From an uncultured Muribaculaceae bacterium (GTDB lineage: Bacteria; Bacteroidota; Bacteroidia; Bacteroidales; Muribaculaceae), in assembly GCA_910587185.1 (NCBI GenBank), contig CAJULY010000006.1, forward strand, positions 1 through 64,000: 64,000 nt of DNA, written 5' to 3'. The notes beneath the pieces were generated by a model. The model made no database searches. It was not told the origin of the DNA and worked only from the letters and a program-made list of their open reading frames with translations. Positions within the stretch are counted from its first letter, which is position 1. Every line of letters starts with the position of its first letter. The position numbers were made by a program, and so were the translations under genes. Below, one piece after another: positions 44,815 to 54,109 of this stretch.

Positions 44815-45882
44815 ATGGATTGTTTTAGAAAAATATTGATGTCAGTTTGCGTCATGACGCTTCTGACAGGGTGCATGAAATGGGATTATGGTGATGATCC
44901 GGAAGATTTTGACGCTTCGGGCCACGGACTGTTTATTCTTAACGAGGGTAATTTCCAATATGGGAATGCCACTCTTTCCTATTATGATCCGTTGAATAAC
45001 AAGGTTGAGAACGAAATCTTTTTCCGGGCTAACGGAATGAGACTTGGCGACGTGGCGCAATCGATGACCATGCATGACCGCAAAGGGTGGATCGTCGTGA
45101 ACAACAGCCATGTCATTTTTGCCATAGATCCCGTGACATTCAAGGAGGTGGGTCGCATAGAGAATTTAACGTCTCCGCGCTATATCCACTTCGTGAACGA
45201 TGAGAAAGCATACGTCACTCAGCTCTGGGACAACCGTATATTTATAGTGAATCCGAAAAAATATGAGATATCAGGCTACATCCAGGTCCCTGATATGGCA
45301 ATGGAAAGCGGTTCCACGGAGCAGATGGTTCAATATGGAAAATATGTGTTCTGCAACTGCTGGAGCTATCAGAACAGGATAATCAAGATCGACACAGAGA
45401 CGGACAAAGTCGTAGGGCAGCTTGAGGTGGGAATTCAGCCGACATCCATTGTCCTGGACCGATATGGTAAATTGTGGACAGTGACCGACGGAGGCTATGA
45501 AGGATCGCCTTACGGCTATGAGGCTCCGTCGCTCTACCGGATAGACGCGGCCACTTTCAAGATCGAGAAAGAGTTCAGATTCCGTCTCGGGGACTCTCCG
45601 AGCGAACTTCAGCTGAATGGTTCCGGCGATCGGCTCTATTGGATAAATGATGACATCTGGAGCATGGATGTAACGGCAAACAGAATACCTGTGCGCCCTT
45701 TTCTGGAATCACGAGATACGAAATATTACGGTCTGACGGTTAATCCCGGCAACGAGGAGGTCTATGTCGCAGATGCGATAGATTATCAGCAGCAGGGTAT
45801 GATTTACCGTTATTCACGCGAAGGAGATCTGCTTGATGAGATTTATGTCGGAGTAACCCCGTCTGCGTTCTGTTGGAAATAA
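44815..45882 (+). CDS. btuG: BtuG-like cobalamin-binding surface lipoprotein
   Basis: The protein has 355 residues from the ATG at 44815, which starts a lipoprotein signal (MDCFRKILMSVCVMTLLTGC). The mature chain is a seven-bladed YncE/DUF5074-type propeller: repeats such as GHGLFILNEGNFQ, GWIVVNNSHVIFAIDP, VTQLWDNRIFIVNP, FCNCWSYQNRIIKID and VYVADAIDY. BtuG lipoproteins of gut Bacteroides bind vitamin B12 with extreme affinity and cap BtuB (established work). Here it lies directly behind the riboswitch and just before btuB, which fits well. The frame is open from 44707, but no signal peptide would be formed there. Confidence 0.9.
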   Translation: MDCFRKILMSVCVMTLLTGCMKWDYGDDPEDFDASGHGLFILNEGNFQYGNATLSYYDPLNNKVENEIFFRANGMRLGDVAQSMTMHDRKGWIVVNNSHVIFAIDPVTFKEVGRIENLTSPRYIHFVNDEKAYVTQLWDNRIFIVNPKKYEISGYIQVPDMAMESGSTEQMVQYGKYVFCNCWSYQNRIIKIDTETDKVVGQLEVGIQPTSIVLDRYGKLWTVTDGGYEGSPYGYEAPSLYRIDAATFKIEKEFRFRLGDSPSELQLNGSGDRLYWINDDIWSMDVTANRIPVRPFLESRDTKYYGLTVNPGNEEVYVADAIDYQQQGMIYRYSREGDLLDEIYVGVTPSAFCWK

Positions 45883-47951
45883 TGCATGGTCTGAAAATGA
45901 AAAGAATAGCGACAATTGTTTTGAGTCTCGGCATTATTATGCCTTTCTATGCCCAGAATACGCCCCGTGTCAATAAACTCCGTGAGATTGTGGTGTTGGG
46001 TAAACGCCCCATGAAGGAGATCGGAGTACAGAAGACCGCATTTGATTCAGTCGCTCTGAAAGAAAACATAGCCCTTTCAATGGCTGACATACTGACATTC
46101 AACTCGTCGGTCTTTGTCAAGAGTTACGGGCGAGCCACTCTTTCAACAGTGGCCTTCCGCGGAACCTCCCCCAGCCATACTCAGGTGACCTGGAACGGTA
46201 TGCGCATAAACAATCCCATGCTCGGAATGACCGATTTCTCGACCATTCCGGCCTATTTCATAGATAACGCGTCATTGCTTCACGGAACTTCATCGGTCAA
46301 TGAGACGGGAGGCGGCCTCGGTGGTCTCGTCAGGCTGGCGACCACTCCTGATGTAGGCGAAGGTATAAACGCCCAGTATGTGCAGGGGATAGGTTCATTC
46401 AGCACCTTTGACGAATTCGGGCGATTCACATACGGCGACGATCATTGGAGTGTATCGACGCGAGTGGTTTATTCTTCGTCGCCAAACGACTACAAATATG
46501 TCAATCATGACAAAAAAGTTAATATCTATGACGATGATCACAATATCATAGGACAATATCATCCGACGGAACGCAACAGAAGCGGAGCTTACAAGGATTT
46601 CCATGCCCTGCAGGAGATATATTACAACACAAACAAAGGCGACCGGTTCGGTTTGAACGCATGGTTCATAAAGTCGAACCGCGAGTTGCCCATGCTGACA
46701 ACCGACTACGGGGATGAACGGGATTTCGAGAACCGGCAGCGTGAAAACACTTTCAGAGGTGTGCTGTCATGGGATCATAACCGCAGTAGCTGGAAAGCGG
46801 GAGCCAAGGCCGGATATATACACACATGGATGGCCTACGACTACCGCAGAGAAATCACTGAAGGAAACTGGGCGGAGATGACGCGTTCAAGGAGCAAAGT
46901 CAATACCGTTTTCGGTCAGCTGGAGGGTGAATATACTCCTGCGCGCCGCTGGTATTTTACCGCCAATCTCTCTGCCCATCAGCATTTCGTGCGGTCGGAG
47001 GATAAAAATATCATTCTGCAGGACGGTGACAAGGCCATAGTGGGATATGACAAAGGACGCATCGAGCTTTCGGGTGCATTTTCGGCAAAATGGCAACCCG
47101 TTGATCCGATAGGGCTGTCGGTCGTTTTACGCGAAGAGATGTTCGGTGACAGATGGGCTCCGCTGATCCCCGCTTTTTTCATTGACGGACTTATCTCTCG
47201 AAAAGGAAATGTGATGGTGAAGGCATCCGTTTCCAAAAACCATAAGTTCCCGACACTCAATGACCTTTATTTCCTCCCCGGAGGTAATCCTGATCTCAGA
47301 AGCGAGAATGGCTGGAGTTATGATGCGGGGGCGAGTTTCGACACAGGATGGACACGACCGTTCCCTGTATCGGTAGGCGGAAGTGTGACATGGTTTGATT
47401 CCTACATAGACGACTGGATTATGTGGCTTCCAACTACCAAAGGGTTCTTTTCGCCCAGAAATGTCAAGAAGGTGCATGCTTACGGCATTGAAGGGAAACT
47501 GAATCTGGCCATGGAGCCGTTTAAGGGATGGGTTGTCGATCTAAACGGTTCATATTCCTGGACTCCTTCCGTCAACGGGGGCGAAAAAATGTCGCCTGCC
47601 GACCAGTCTGTCGGGAAACAGCTTCCTTACGTACCGAAACATTCGGCCTCGCTTACCGGACGTCTGACATGGCGCTCATGGGGATTCCTTTATAAGTGGG
47701 CCTACTATTCCGAACGTTTTACAATGTCAAGCAACGATTATACTCTGACGGGACATCTTCCACGGTATTTTATGAGCAATATATCGCTGGAAAAAGGATT
47801 GTCGTTCAAGCCTGTGGATCTGCAGTTGAAATTTGCTGTAAACAATCTTTTCAACGAGGATTATCTTTCAGTGCTTTCACGGCCGATGCCCGGTATAAAT
47901 TTTGAGTTCTTCATAGGAATCACTCCTAAATTCACTAAACATAAAAAATAA
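45882..47951 (+). CDS. btuB: TonB-dependent cobalamin receptor (BtuB-like)
   Basis: This 689-residue outer-membrane receptor should import cobalamin handed over by BtuG. It has a signal peptide (about 6-23), a TonB-box-like LREIVVLGKRP (about 32), a plug (about 45-160, VAFRGTSPSHTQVTWNGMRI) and a barrel ending near IGITPKFTKH. It lacks the carboxypeptidase and STN domains of SusC. The start at 45882 overlaps the btuG stop (TAATG); 45897 is an alternative that gives a shorter signal peptide. Confidence 0.9.
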   Translation: MHGLKMKRIATIVLSLGIIMPFYAQNTPRVNKLREIVVLGKRPMKEIGVQKTAFDSVALKENIALSMADILTFNSSVFVKSYGRATLSTVAFRGTSPSHTQVTWNGMRINNPMLGMTDFSTIPAYFIDNASLLHGTSSVNETGGGLGGLVRLATTPDVGEGINAQYVQGIGSFSTFDEFGRFTYGDDHWSVSTRVVYSSSPNDYKYVNHDKKVNIYDDDHNIIGQYHPTERNRSGAYKDFHALQEIYYNTNKGDRFGLNAWFIKSNRELPMLTTDYGDERDFENRQRENTFRGVLSWDHNRSSWKAGAKAGYIHTWMAYDYRREITEGNWAEMTRSRSKVNTVFGQLEGEYTPARRWYFTANLSAHQHFVRSEDKNIILQDGDKAIVGYDKGRIELSGAFSAKWQPVDPIGLSVVLREEMFGDRWAPLIPAFFIDGLISRKGNVMVKASVSKNHKFPTLNDLYFLPGGNPDLRSENGWSYDAGASFDTGWTRPFPVSVGGSVTWFDSYIDDWIMWLPTTKGFFSPRNVKKVHAYGIEGKLNLAMEPFKGWVVDLNGSYSWTPSVNGGEKMSPADQSVGKQLPYVPKHSASLTGRLTWRSWGFLYKWAYYSERFTMSSNDYTLTGHLPRYFMSNISLEKGLSFKPVDLQLKFAVNNLFNEDYLSVLSRPMPGINFEFFIGITPKFTKHKK

Positions 47952-47989
47952 TTCAGGCCAACTATATTTTTTATAAAATCAGTTTTATT

Positions 47990-49033
47990 ATGAACAGAAA
48001 ACTATTATCATCAATTCTTTTTGTCTTAGTTTCAACTTTCTTTTTCTCATCCTGTTCCGACGATCCCGTCTATGAGGATCCGACCGTAGCGGTAACTACA
48101 GAGGCTCAGGAAATATTCACTTATGGAGAAAGCCGCGATTTCCCGGTAAATATTTCCGGAGATTATGTTGCTTCGGAAGTCACTGTCCCTTCAGGATGGA
48201 AAGCCGTGCTTGACGGATCAATTCTGACAGTGACCGCTCCCGCCGCTGATGACCGCAACAAGGAAAACGAGGGCATGATTACTCTGATGCTTGAAGGTCA
48301 CAATGATCTGGACGCTACCGCTGCTTTCGAAGTAAAAGCTTATCATCTGATTACCTTCGAAGATGTTGCCGAACAATATCTCGCCGGACCGACAGCCTAT
48401 GGCGAAAATCTTTATAACGGAGACTATTCCGGCTATCTTGATCCGGTCAGCAATCTGTTTTTCCACACAACCACTGAAGGTTATGGATTTGCTTCGGGCG
48501 GAATCGCTATCTCGCAGTGGAACGACATGACAACTGCCGGTTATACTAACCAGTGCAGCGTCTATTTCGGCGACAACAACATGAAGAACGGCGGTTTCGA
48601 TCATTCCCGCACCTTCGCCGTGTCCTATTGCCCGACATTCGGTTCATCAGGCGCTTACATGTATTTCCGGGATGACAATGAAGAACATATAATAGACCAC
48701 GCCTATTTTACCAACAACACCTATGCCGTACTTTCAATGGAAAATGGCGACGGCTTCGCGAAAAAATTCTCTTATGAAGACAAAGACTGGTTTAAACTTA
48801 CCATTACCGGAGTCAGCGCTTCGGGAGAAACTACGGGCGAAGTCGAGGTTTATCTCGCTGATTTCCGCTCATCCGACGCCGGGGGAATTCTGAAAGAGTG
48901 GAAAAAGGTCGATCTGACTCCGCTCGGGAAAGTGAACCGAATAGACTTCTCGATGTCAAGTTCTGACGGCTCGGGGATGTGGATGAATACGCCGGCTTAT
49001 TTCTGCATGGATAATGTCGCCGTCACTTTGTGA
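47990..49033 (+). CDS. DUF4465 surface lipoprotein of the cobalamin locus
   Basis: The 347-residue lipoprotein (lipobox FFSSC, Cys about 22) has a short N-terminal beta-domain (about 30-115), then a DUF4465-type beta-sandwich (about 120-347, ITFEDVAEQYLAGPTAYGEN, GYGFASGGIAISQWNDM and a final DNVAVTL). It follows btuB by 38 bases. Bacteroidetes cobalamin loci carry further B12-binding lipoproteins such as BtuH. This protein is a candidate for that kind of role, but I cannot confirm the family match. Confidence 0.8.
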   Translation: MNRKLLSSILFVLVSTFFFSSCSDDPVYEDPTVAVTTEAQEIFTYGESRDFPVNISGDYVASEVTVPSGWKAVLDGSILTVTAPAADDRNKENEGMITLMLEGHNDLDATAAFEVKAYHLITFEDVAEQYLAGPTAYGENLYNGDYSGYLDPVSNLFFHTTTEGYGFASGGIAISQWNDMTTAGYTNQCSVYFGDNNMKNGGFDHSRTFAVSYCPTFGSSGAYMYFRDDNEEHIIDHAYFTNNTYAVLSMENGDGFAKKFSYEDKDWFKLTITGVSASGETTGEVEVYLADFRSSDAGGILKEWKKVDLTPLGKVNRIDFSMSSSDGSGMWMNTPAYFCMDNVAVTL

Positions 49034-49142
49034 TATTGTCTCGACATATATAGTTTGATATCATTGGAGAGAGAGGGTCAGTGCATCCTTTCTCTTTCCG
49101 GCATAATAGTATTCCCCTCTGATTTTATAAAAAGTAAAAAAG

Positions 49143-49177
49143 TTGGCCTGATACGTTGCTGAAAAACGTTAACTTTG
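49143..49177 (+). promoter_or_regulatory. Possible internal promoter before the DUF418 gene
   Basis: TAACTTTG at 49170-49177 is a good -7 element; the only TTGG nearby is 24 nt upstream, a little far. It could give the DUF418-btuFCD genes expression independent of the riboswitch. Confidence 0.45.
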
Positions 49178-49219
49178 CACCGGAGACAATAAAAACATTT
49201 ACTATCACTTTTCATCAAA

Positions 49220-50389
49220 ATGAACGACAGACTTGAAAAAAGCCCGAGAATAGAGGTTGTCGATGCTCTAAGAGGCTTTGCCGTGATGGCGATACTTCTG
49301 GTACATAATCTTGAACATTTTATTTTTCCGATATATCCTCTCGAGCCGGCGGCATGGCTGGCGACTCTGGACAAAATAGTGTTTGACACTACTTTTTTCC
49401 TTTTTGCAGGAAAAGCCTATGCAATCTTTGCCCTCCTTTTCGGTTTCACGTTCTATATTCAGAGCTATAATCAGAAAATCAAAGGAAAAGATTTCGGATA
49501 CAGATTTCTGTGGCGTCTCTTGCTTCTCGCAGGTTTTGCCACTCTGAATGCCGCTTTTTTCCCGGCGGGAGATGTGCTGATGCTGTTTGTCGTTGTCGGA
49601 GTGATTCTCTTTTTAACACGTCATTGGAGCGACGGGTGGGTAATGGCTTTAGCCGTAGTCTGTCTGATGCAACCTATTGAGCTATATCACTTCATAGCAT
49701 TGAAAGTCAACCCTCAGTATATGCTTCCTGACCTGAATGTCGGCGCTATGTATGAAGAGGTCGCACAAGTTACGAAATCGGGTGATTTTTGGGATTTTAT
49801 CCTCTGCAATATCGGTCTTGGCCAGAAAGCCAGTTTCCTGTGGGCTGTCAATGCCGGGCGAATGATGCAGACGGGAGGGCTTTTCCTTCTGGGCTTTCTT
49901 CTCGGCCGACGTCATCTTTTCCTCGGGACTCCGGAAAATATCCGTTTCTGGAAAAGAATTCTGGTTATCGCCGCGATAGCTTTTATTCCGCTGTATATTC
50001 TCGGAATTCATTACGCAGGAACTGAGGATGCTGCTCTTTCGCAGGTTGCAGTGATTTTTGACATGTGGCACAAACTTGCTTTTACCTTTGTACTTATTTC
50101 CGGTTTCGTTCTGATATATTACGGAACCGCCTTCCGGAATAACGCGGGCCTATTGCGCCTTTACGGCAAAATGAGTCTGACCAACTATATATCCCAATCC
50201 ATCATAGGCGCTCTTATCTATTTCCCGATAGGTCTTTATCTCGCTCCCTATTGCGGTTATACAGTCAGTCTGCTCATAGGCATTGCTGTGTTTATTCTTC
50301 AGCTCATATTCTGCCGCTATTGGCTCTCCTCTCACAAACAAGGACCTCTTGAAGCAATCTGGCACCGTCTGACGTGGATTAATTCGTAA
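49220..50389 (+). CDS. DUF418 multi-pass membrane protein
   Basis: The 389-residue inner-membrane protein has about ten transmembrane helices. Residues 10-40 (IEVVDALRGFAVMAILLVHN) resemble the start of acyltransferase-3-like proteins, and the C-terminal third is the DUF418 domain (GKMSLTNYISQSIIGALIYF). The function of DUF418 is unknown. It is placed directly before btuF with 13 bases between them, suggesting a link to cobalamin handling, but that is inference. Confidence 0.85.
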   Translation: MNDRLEKSPRIEVVDALRGFAVMAILLVHNLEHFIFPIYPLEPAAWLATLDKIVFDTTFFLFAGKAYAIFALLFGFTFYIQSYNQKIKGKDFGYRFLWRLLLLAGFATLNAAFFPAGDVLMLFVVVGVILFLTRHWSDGWVMALAVVCLMQPIELYHFIALKVNPQYMLPDLNVGAMYEEVAQVTKSGDFWDFILCNIGLGQKASFLWAVNAGRMMQTGGLFLLGFLLGRRHLFLGTPENIRFWKRILVIAAIAFIPLYILGIHYAGTEDAALSQVAVIFDMWHKLAFTFVLISGFVLIYYGTAFRNNAGLLRLYGKMSLTNYISQSIIGALIYFPIGLYLAPYCGYTVSLLIGIAVFILQLIFCRYWLSSHKQGPLEAIWHRLTWINS

Positions 50390-50402
50390 TGAGATAGACA
50401 TA

Positions 50403-51551
50403 ATGAAAAGGCTACACTTAGTCATCGGTCTCTTTGTACTGGCAATAACAATTGTTTCATGCGGCGGTAACGGAAATTCATCCGTGTCAACGTATGCTGA
50501 TTCGATCTATCTCCCGGAATATGCTTCAGGTTTCCGCATTCTGGGAGCTGAGGGCAGGTCAAGCGTGATTATAGAATCCGTCAATCCATGGCAGGGCGCT
50601 GACAGTGTGGTCACGCGCCTGTTCATAGCCCGCGACGGGGAAGAGCCTCCCCAAGGATTCGAAGGACAGGTAATTGAAGAGAACGCACGACGTATAGTAG
50701 CCATGTCTTCAACACACATAGCCATGCTCGACATTATTGGCGAGACCGCCCGCGTGGTCGGGGTTTCCGGTATGGATTTCATCTCTAATGACGCTGTCAG
50801 AAGTCGTCGTGACAGTATAGGGGATGTCGGGTATGACGGTAACGTGAATTATGAACTTCTCCTTTCGTTACAACCTGACATAATCCTTCTCTACGGGACT
50901 AACGGAGCCAGCGGAATGGAACCTAAGTTAAAGGAACTCGGAATACCTTACGTATATATAGGGGAGTATCTTGAAGATTCCGCGCTTGGAAAAGCAGAGT
51001 GGATCGTCGCGGTCGCTGAGATCGTGGGTAAACGGAATGAGGGGATCAAAGCTTTCTCTGCCATTCCAGAGCGCTACAATGCCATTCGTGAGAAAGCGGC
51101 TGATTGTCTGAAGCACACCTCCAGGCCGAAAGTGATGATAAATCTTCCCTATGGCGATTCATGGTTCATGGCTCCGACGGGCAGTTATTTAGTGCGACTG
51201 ATTGAGGACGCAGGCGGAGATTATATATATAAAAAGAATAATTCCAATGAATCCAGACCGATTGATCTGGAGGAGGCGTTCATGCTTGTCTCCGCTTCCG
51301 ACAAATGGATTAATGTCGGACAGACGCGATCGCTTGATGAACTCAGGAAGAATTATCCGAAATTTGCGGCCACGAAGCCGGTATTATCGGGCGAAGTCTA
51401 TAATACCACCGGACGTGTCGCCGCCAACGGAGCCAATGACTACTGGGAACGAGGAGTTGTGGAACCCGACGTTGTCCTTCGCGACATGGTCATGATTTTC
51501 CATCCCGAACTTGCAGACAGCGATCTTGTCTATTACGAAAAATTGAAATAA
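50403..51551 (+). CDS. btuF: Cobalamin ABC transporter substrate-binding lipoprotein (BtuF-like)
   Basis: The 382-residue protein has a lipobox (ITIVSCGG, Cys about 20) and a periplasmic-binding fold of the cobalamin/iron-siderophore class (about 90-370, RRIVAMSSTHIAMLDIIGET, LLLSLQPDIILLYGTN, APTGSYLVRLIEDAGGDYIY). On its own it could bind heme, siderophore or cobalamin; the riboswitch and BtuG/BtuB neighbours favour cobalamin. It is followed by its permease after 8 bases. Confidence 0.87.
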   Translation: MKRLHLVIGLFVLAITIVSCGGNGNSSVSTYADSIYLPEYASGFRILGAEGRSSVIIESVNPWQGADSVVTRLFIARDGEEPPQGFEGQVIEENARRIVAMSSTHIAMLDIIGETARVVGVSGMDFISNDAVRSRRDSIGDVGYDGNVNYELLLSLQPDIILLYGTNGASGMEPKLKELGIPYVYIGEYLEDSALGKAEWIVAVAEIVGKRNEGIKAFSAIPERYNAIREKAADCLKHTSRPKVMINLPYGDSWFMAPTGSYLVRLIEDAGGDYIYKKNNSNESRPIDLEEAFMLVSASDKWINVGQTRSLDELRKNYPKFAATKPVLSGEVYNTTGRVAANGANDYWERGVVEPDVVLRDMVMIFHPELADSDLVYYEKLK

Positions 51552-51559
51552 CAGCAGGT

Positions 51560-52528
51560 TTGAAATCACGCACGGGCATATTATTCGCGGTTCTCGGTCT
51601 TCTGACCCTTTTCCTGTTCCTTCTGGATATTTCGGCGGGAGCGGTTGATATTCCCCTTGCTGATGTGTGGAAGTCATTGACCGGCGGGGACGTTTCCGAT
51701 ACTGTTGCCGCCATTGTCATCGATATAAGGCTTGTAAAATCGATAGTGGCGCTTTTGGCCGGAGCCGCGCTCTCTGTCAGTGGCCTTCAGATGCAGACTC
51801 TTTTCCGCAATCCGCTTGCCGGTCCTTACGTTCTCGGCATAAGCTCCGGCGCCAGTCTGGGAGTGGCGCTGGTTGTGCTGGCAGGTGTCGGGTCAGGTTT
51901 CGGAATAGTCGGAGCTGCCTGGGTCGGGGCAGCAGTGGTTCTGATTGTAATCGCAGCAGTAGGTCAGCGCATCAAGGATATTATGGTCATCCTTATCCTC
52001 GGCATGATGTTTTCTTCGGGGGTGGGGGCTGTTGTCCAGATACTCCAGTATCTCAGCAATGAAGATTCACTGAAAACGTTCGTGATATGGACCATGGGAT
52101 CGCTTGGAGATGTGACGCGTCAGCAGCTTTTGATTCTTGTACCCTCCGTTGTCGTCGGACTGCTTCTTGCAGTGCTGACCGTAAAGCCCCTCAACATGCT
52201 CCTTCTCGGGGAAGATTATGCCATATCCATGGGGCTGAATATAAAACGTTCCAGAGGACTTCTGTTCCTTTCGACCACATTGCTTGCCGGTTCGGTGACG
52301 GCTTTCTGCGGACCGATAGGCTTCATCGGTCTTGCAATGCCTCATGTCACCAGATTTATATTCGGTAACAGTGACCATCGTATTCTCGTTCCGGGCACTT
52401 TTTTGACCGGAGGATCGGTCCTGCTGGTCTGTGACCTGATATCCAAAGCGTTTACGTTACCTGTCAATGCGATAACGGCATTGCTCGGTATTCCGATAGT
52501 TGTCTGGGTTGTCTTACGCAATAAATGA
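51560..52528 (+). CDS. btuC: Cobalamin ABC transporter permease (BtuC-like, FecCD family)
   Basis: The 322-residue permease has about ten membrane helices and the FecCD hallmarks: SGLQMQTLFRNPLAGPYVLG with SSGASLG (about 72-100) and the cytoplasmic GFIGLAMPHVTRF loop (about 255) that contacts the ATPase. It starts with TTG at 51560, just behind btuF, and its stop overlaps the btuD ATG by 4 bases. Confidence 0.92.
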   Translation: MKSRTGILFAVLGLLTLFLFLLDISAGAVDIPLADVWKSLTGGDVSDTVAAIVIDIRLVKSIVALLAGAALSVSGLQMQTLFRNPLAGPYVLGISSGASLGVALVVLAGVGSGFGIVGAAWVGAAVVLIVIAAVGQRIKDIMVILILGMMFSSGVGAVVQILQYLSNEDSLKTFVIWTMGSLGDVTRQQLLILVPSVVVGLLLAVLTVKPLNMLLLGEDYAISMGLNIKRSRGLLFLSTTLLAGSVTAFCGPIGFIGLAMPHVTRFIFGNSDHRILVPGTFLTGGSVLLVCDLISKAFTLPVNAITALLGIPIVVWVVLRNK

Positions 52529-53280
52529 AGGAAGTTATGATTGAGCTACGGGATTTTTCAATAGGTTACGGCCAAAGACAATTGCTCGAGGATGTAAGGG
52601 TGACGATCCCTTCACGCAATCTCACGGCTCTTATCGGACGTAACGGAACCGGTAAGTCAACACTGTTGCGTGCCGTTGCCGGTCTCAATAGAAATTACTC
52701 CGGGCATATAGATATCGACGGGAAAGATATACGGTCTGTCGCTCCAGATGAAATGGCACGCATGATGGCTCTGGTGACGACTGAACGTGTGCGCGTAGCG
52801 GCTCTTAAATGCGAGGATGTCGTAGCTATAGGCCGGGCGCCTTACACTAATTGGATGGGGCGTCTTCAGGAACAGGATCGGGAGATAGTAGCCGAGTCGC
52901 TAAAGGCTGTCGGCATGGAGGCATACGCCCGGAGGACCATGGACCGGATGAGCGACGGCGAGTGTCAGCGGGTTATGATAGCCCGTGCTCTTGCACAGGA
53001 CACTCCCGTCATGCTTCTCGACGAACCTACTTCATTCCTCGATCTTCCAAACCGTTATGAACTCTGCACTTTGCTTTCAAAATTAGCTCATGAGCAGGGA
53101 AAATGTATCCTTTTCTCTACCCATGAGCTTGATATTGCCTTGACGCTCAGCGATTCGATCGCCCTGATTGATCCTCCCCGGCTTCATTGCCTGCCGACTG
53201 AGGAAATGCGCCATAGCGGACATATCGAACGGCTGTTCAATAATCCGTCTCTATGGAGTGCTTCTCTTTGTAGAACTTAG
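52525..53280 (+). CDS. btuD: Cobalamin ABC transporter ATP-binding protein (BtuD-like)
   Basis: The 251-residue ATPase has Walker A GRNGTGKST (about 38), the signature MSDGECQRVMIARAL (about 141, a DG variant of SGGQ), Walker B VMLLDEPTSFLD (about 161) and the switch His in STHELDIAL (about 194). It powers import through BtuC. Its last 44 bases overlap the 3' end of a GLPGLI gene on the opposite strand, and no terminator is visible between them. Confidence 0.92.
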   Translation: MKEVMIELRDFSIGYGQRQLLEDVRVTIPSRNLTALIGRNGTGKSTLLRAVAGLNRNYSGHIDIDGKDIRSVAPDEMARMMALVTTERVRVAALKCEDVVAIGRAPYTNWMGRLQEQDREIVAESLKAVGMEAYARRTMDRMSDGECQRVMIARALAQDTPVMLLDEPTSFLDLPNRYELCTLLSKLAHEQGKCILFSTHELDIALTLSDSIALIDPPRLHCLPTEEMRHSGHIERLFNNPSLWSASLCRT

Positions 53281-54088
53281 GAGCTTTGCGGCCTTCTCTG
53301 TTTTGCACTTTTACCGCACCTCCGAAGCGGGCCTGCAGCATTGCCTCGCGATTGTTGTTGGTATAGTCTTCGTCAGCCAATGCTTTTTTGCGTTCGGTTT
53401 TAGAATATGAATCGGTCTTATACATCGGTGGAATTTTCTCGTCGGTGGTCTCTATGCCGGTCGCTTCAAAGCGGAAAGGAACTCCGTCGGTTTCGGCGAG
53501 AAGAATCAGCCCGGGAAGTCCGTGAAATTTCCAGGGGCCGTCCTGAACCGGTATTTCGGGAGAGAACCAGGCCTTCCATGTACGTCCGTGATAATCTGTC
53601 AGCCCGAGAATACATTCATAGCCAAGTATGTTTTTAGTGGAATCTTCCACGATTTCCCATTTCATTTCATCGAATGGTTCGGTATAGACTCTCGGCTCCA
53701 TTCCCCATTCGTCATAGACGGTGATGACGCCTTTGGCTATGTCTTTGTTGACATAAAGATTGACCTTCTTGTTTGGTACGTTTCCTTTATTCATGTTGAC
53801 CGAGATCGACCCGTCGGGATTCTGGGTTACCCATGCTTTCATCTGAATTTCCTGAAGCTGTTTTTTCCCTTCGGGAGTTGAGGTCATTGAATCGACATAC
53901 TGGCTCATAGTGTTGAAATATCTGGAATATTCCGGCCCGGAAAGAAGAAGCATGGTTGTAGAGGAGGTTTCTCCCGGTGTCATCCAGAAAGGACTCGAGG
54001 CCTTGTACTGTACTTTAATCTGGGCATTCTGTCCGAAAGCTACTGCTGTGGAGAGAATGCAGAAAAGAAATAGAACGCTTTTTTTCAT
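53237..54088 (-). CDS. GLPGLI family exported protein (copy 1)
   Basis: The 283-residue protein has a signal peptide (about 1-19, ending AFGQ) and a beta-rich mature domain containing the family motif GPWKFHGLPGLILLAETDG (about residues 190-208) and the ECILGLTDYHGRTWKAWFSP segment just before it. GLPGLI proteins are Bacteroidetes-specific, exported, and of unknown function. It is the last of three tandem paralogues in the BlaI/M56 operon, sharing the block around TSTPEGK and the DYHGR-WKAWF core with the next two. The end overlaps btuD in antisense. Confidence 0.88.
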   Translation of the reverse strand: MKKSVLFLFCILSTAVAFGQNAQIKVQYKASSPFWMTPGETSSTTMLLLSGPEYSRYFNTMSQYVDSMTSTPEGKKQLQEIQMKAWVTQNPDGSISVNMNKGNVPNKKVNLYVNKDIAKGVITVYDEWGMEPRVYTEPFDEMKWEIVEDSTKNILGYECILGLTDYHGRTWKAWFSPEIPVQDGPWKFHGLPGLILLAETDGVPFRFEATGIETTDEKIPPMYKTDSYSKTERKKALADEDYTNNNREAMLQARFGGAVKVQNREGRKAPKFYKEKHSIETDY

Positions 54089-54109
54089 TATGTTGTACTT
54101 TTAGAAAGG

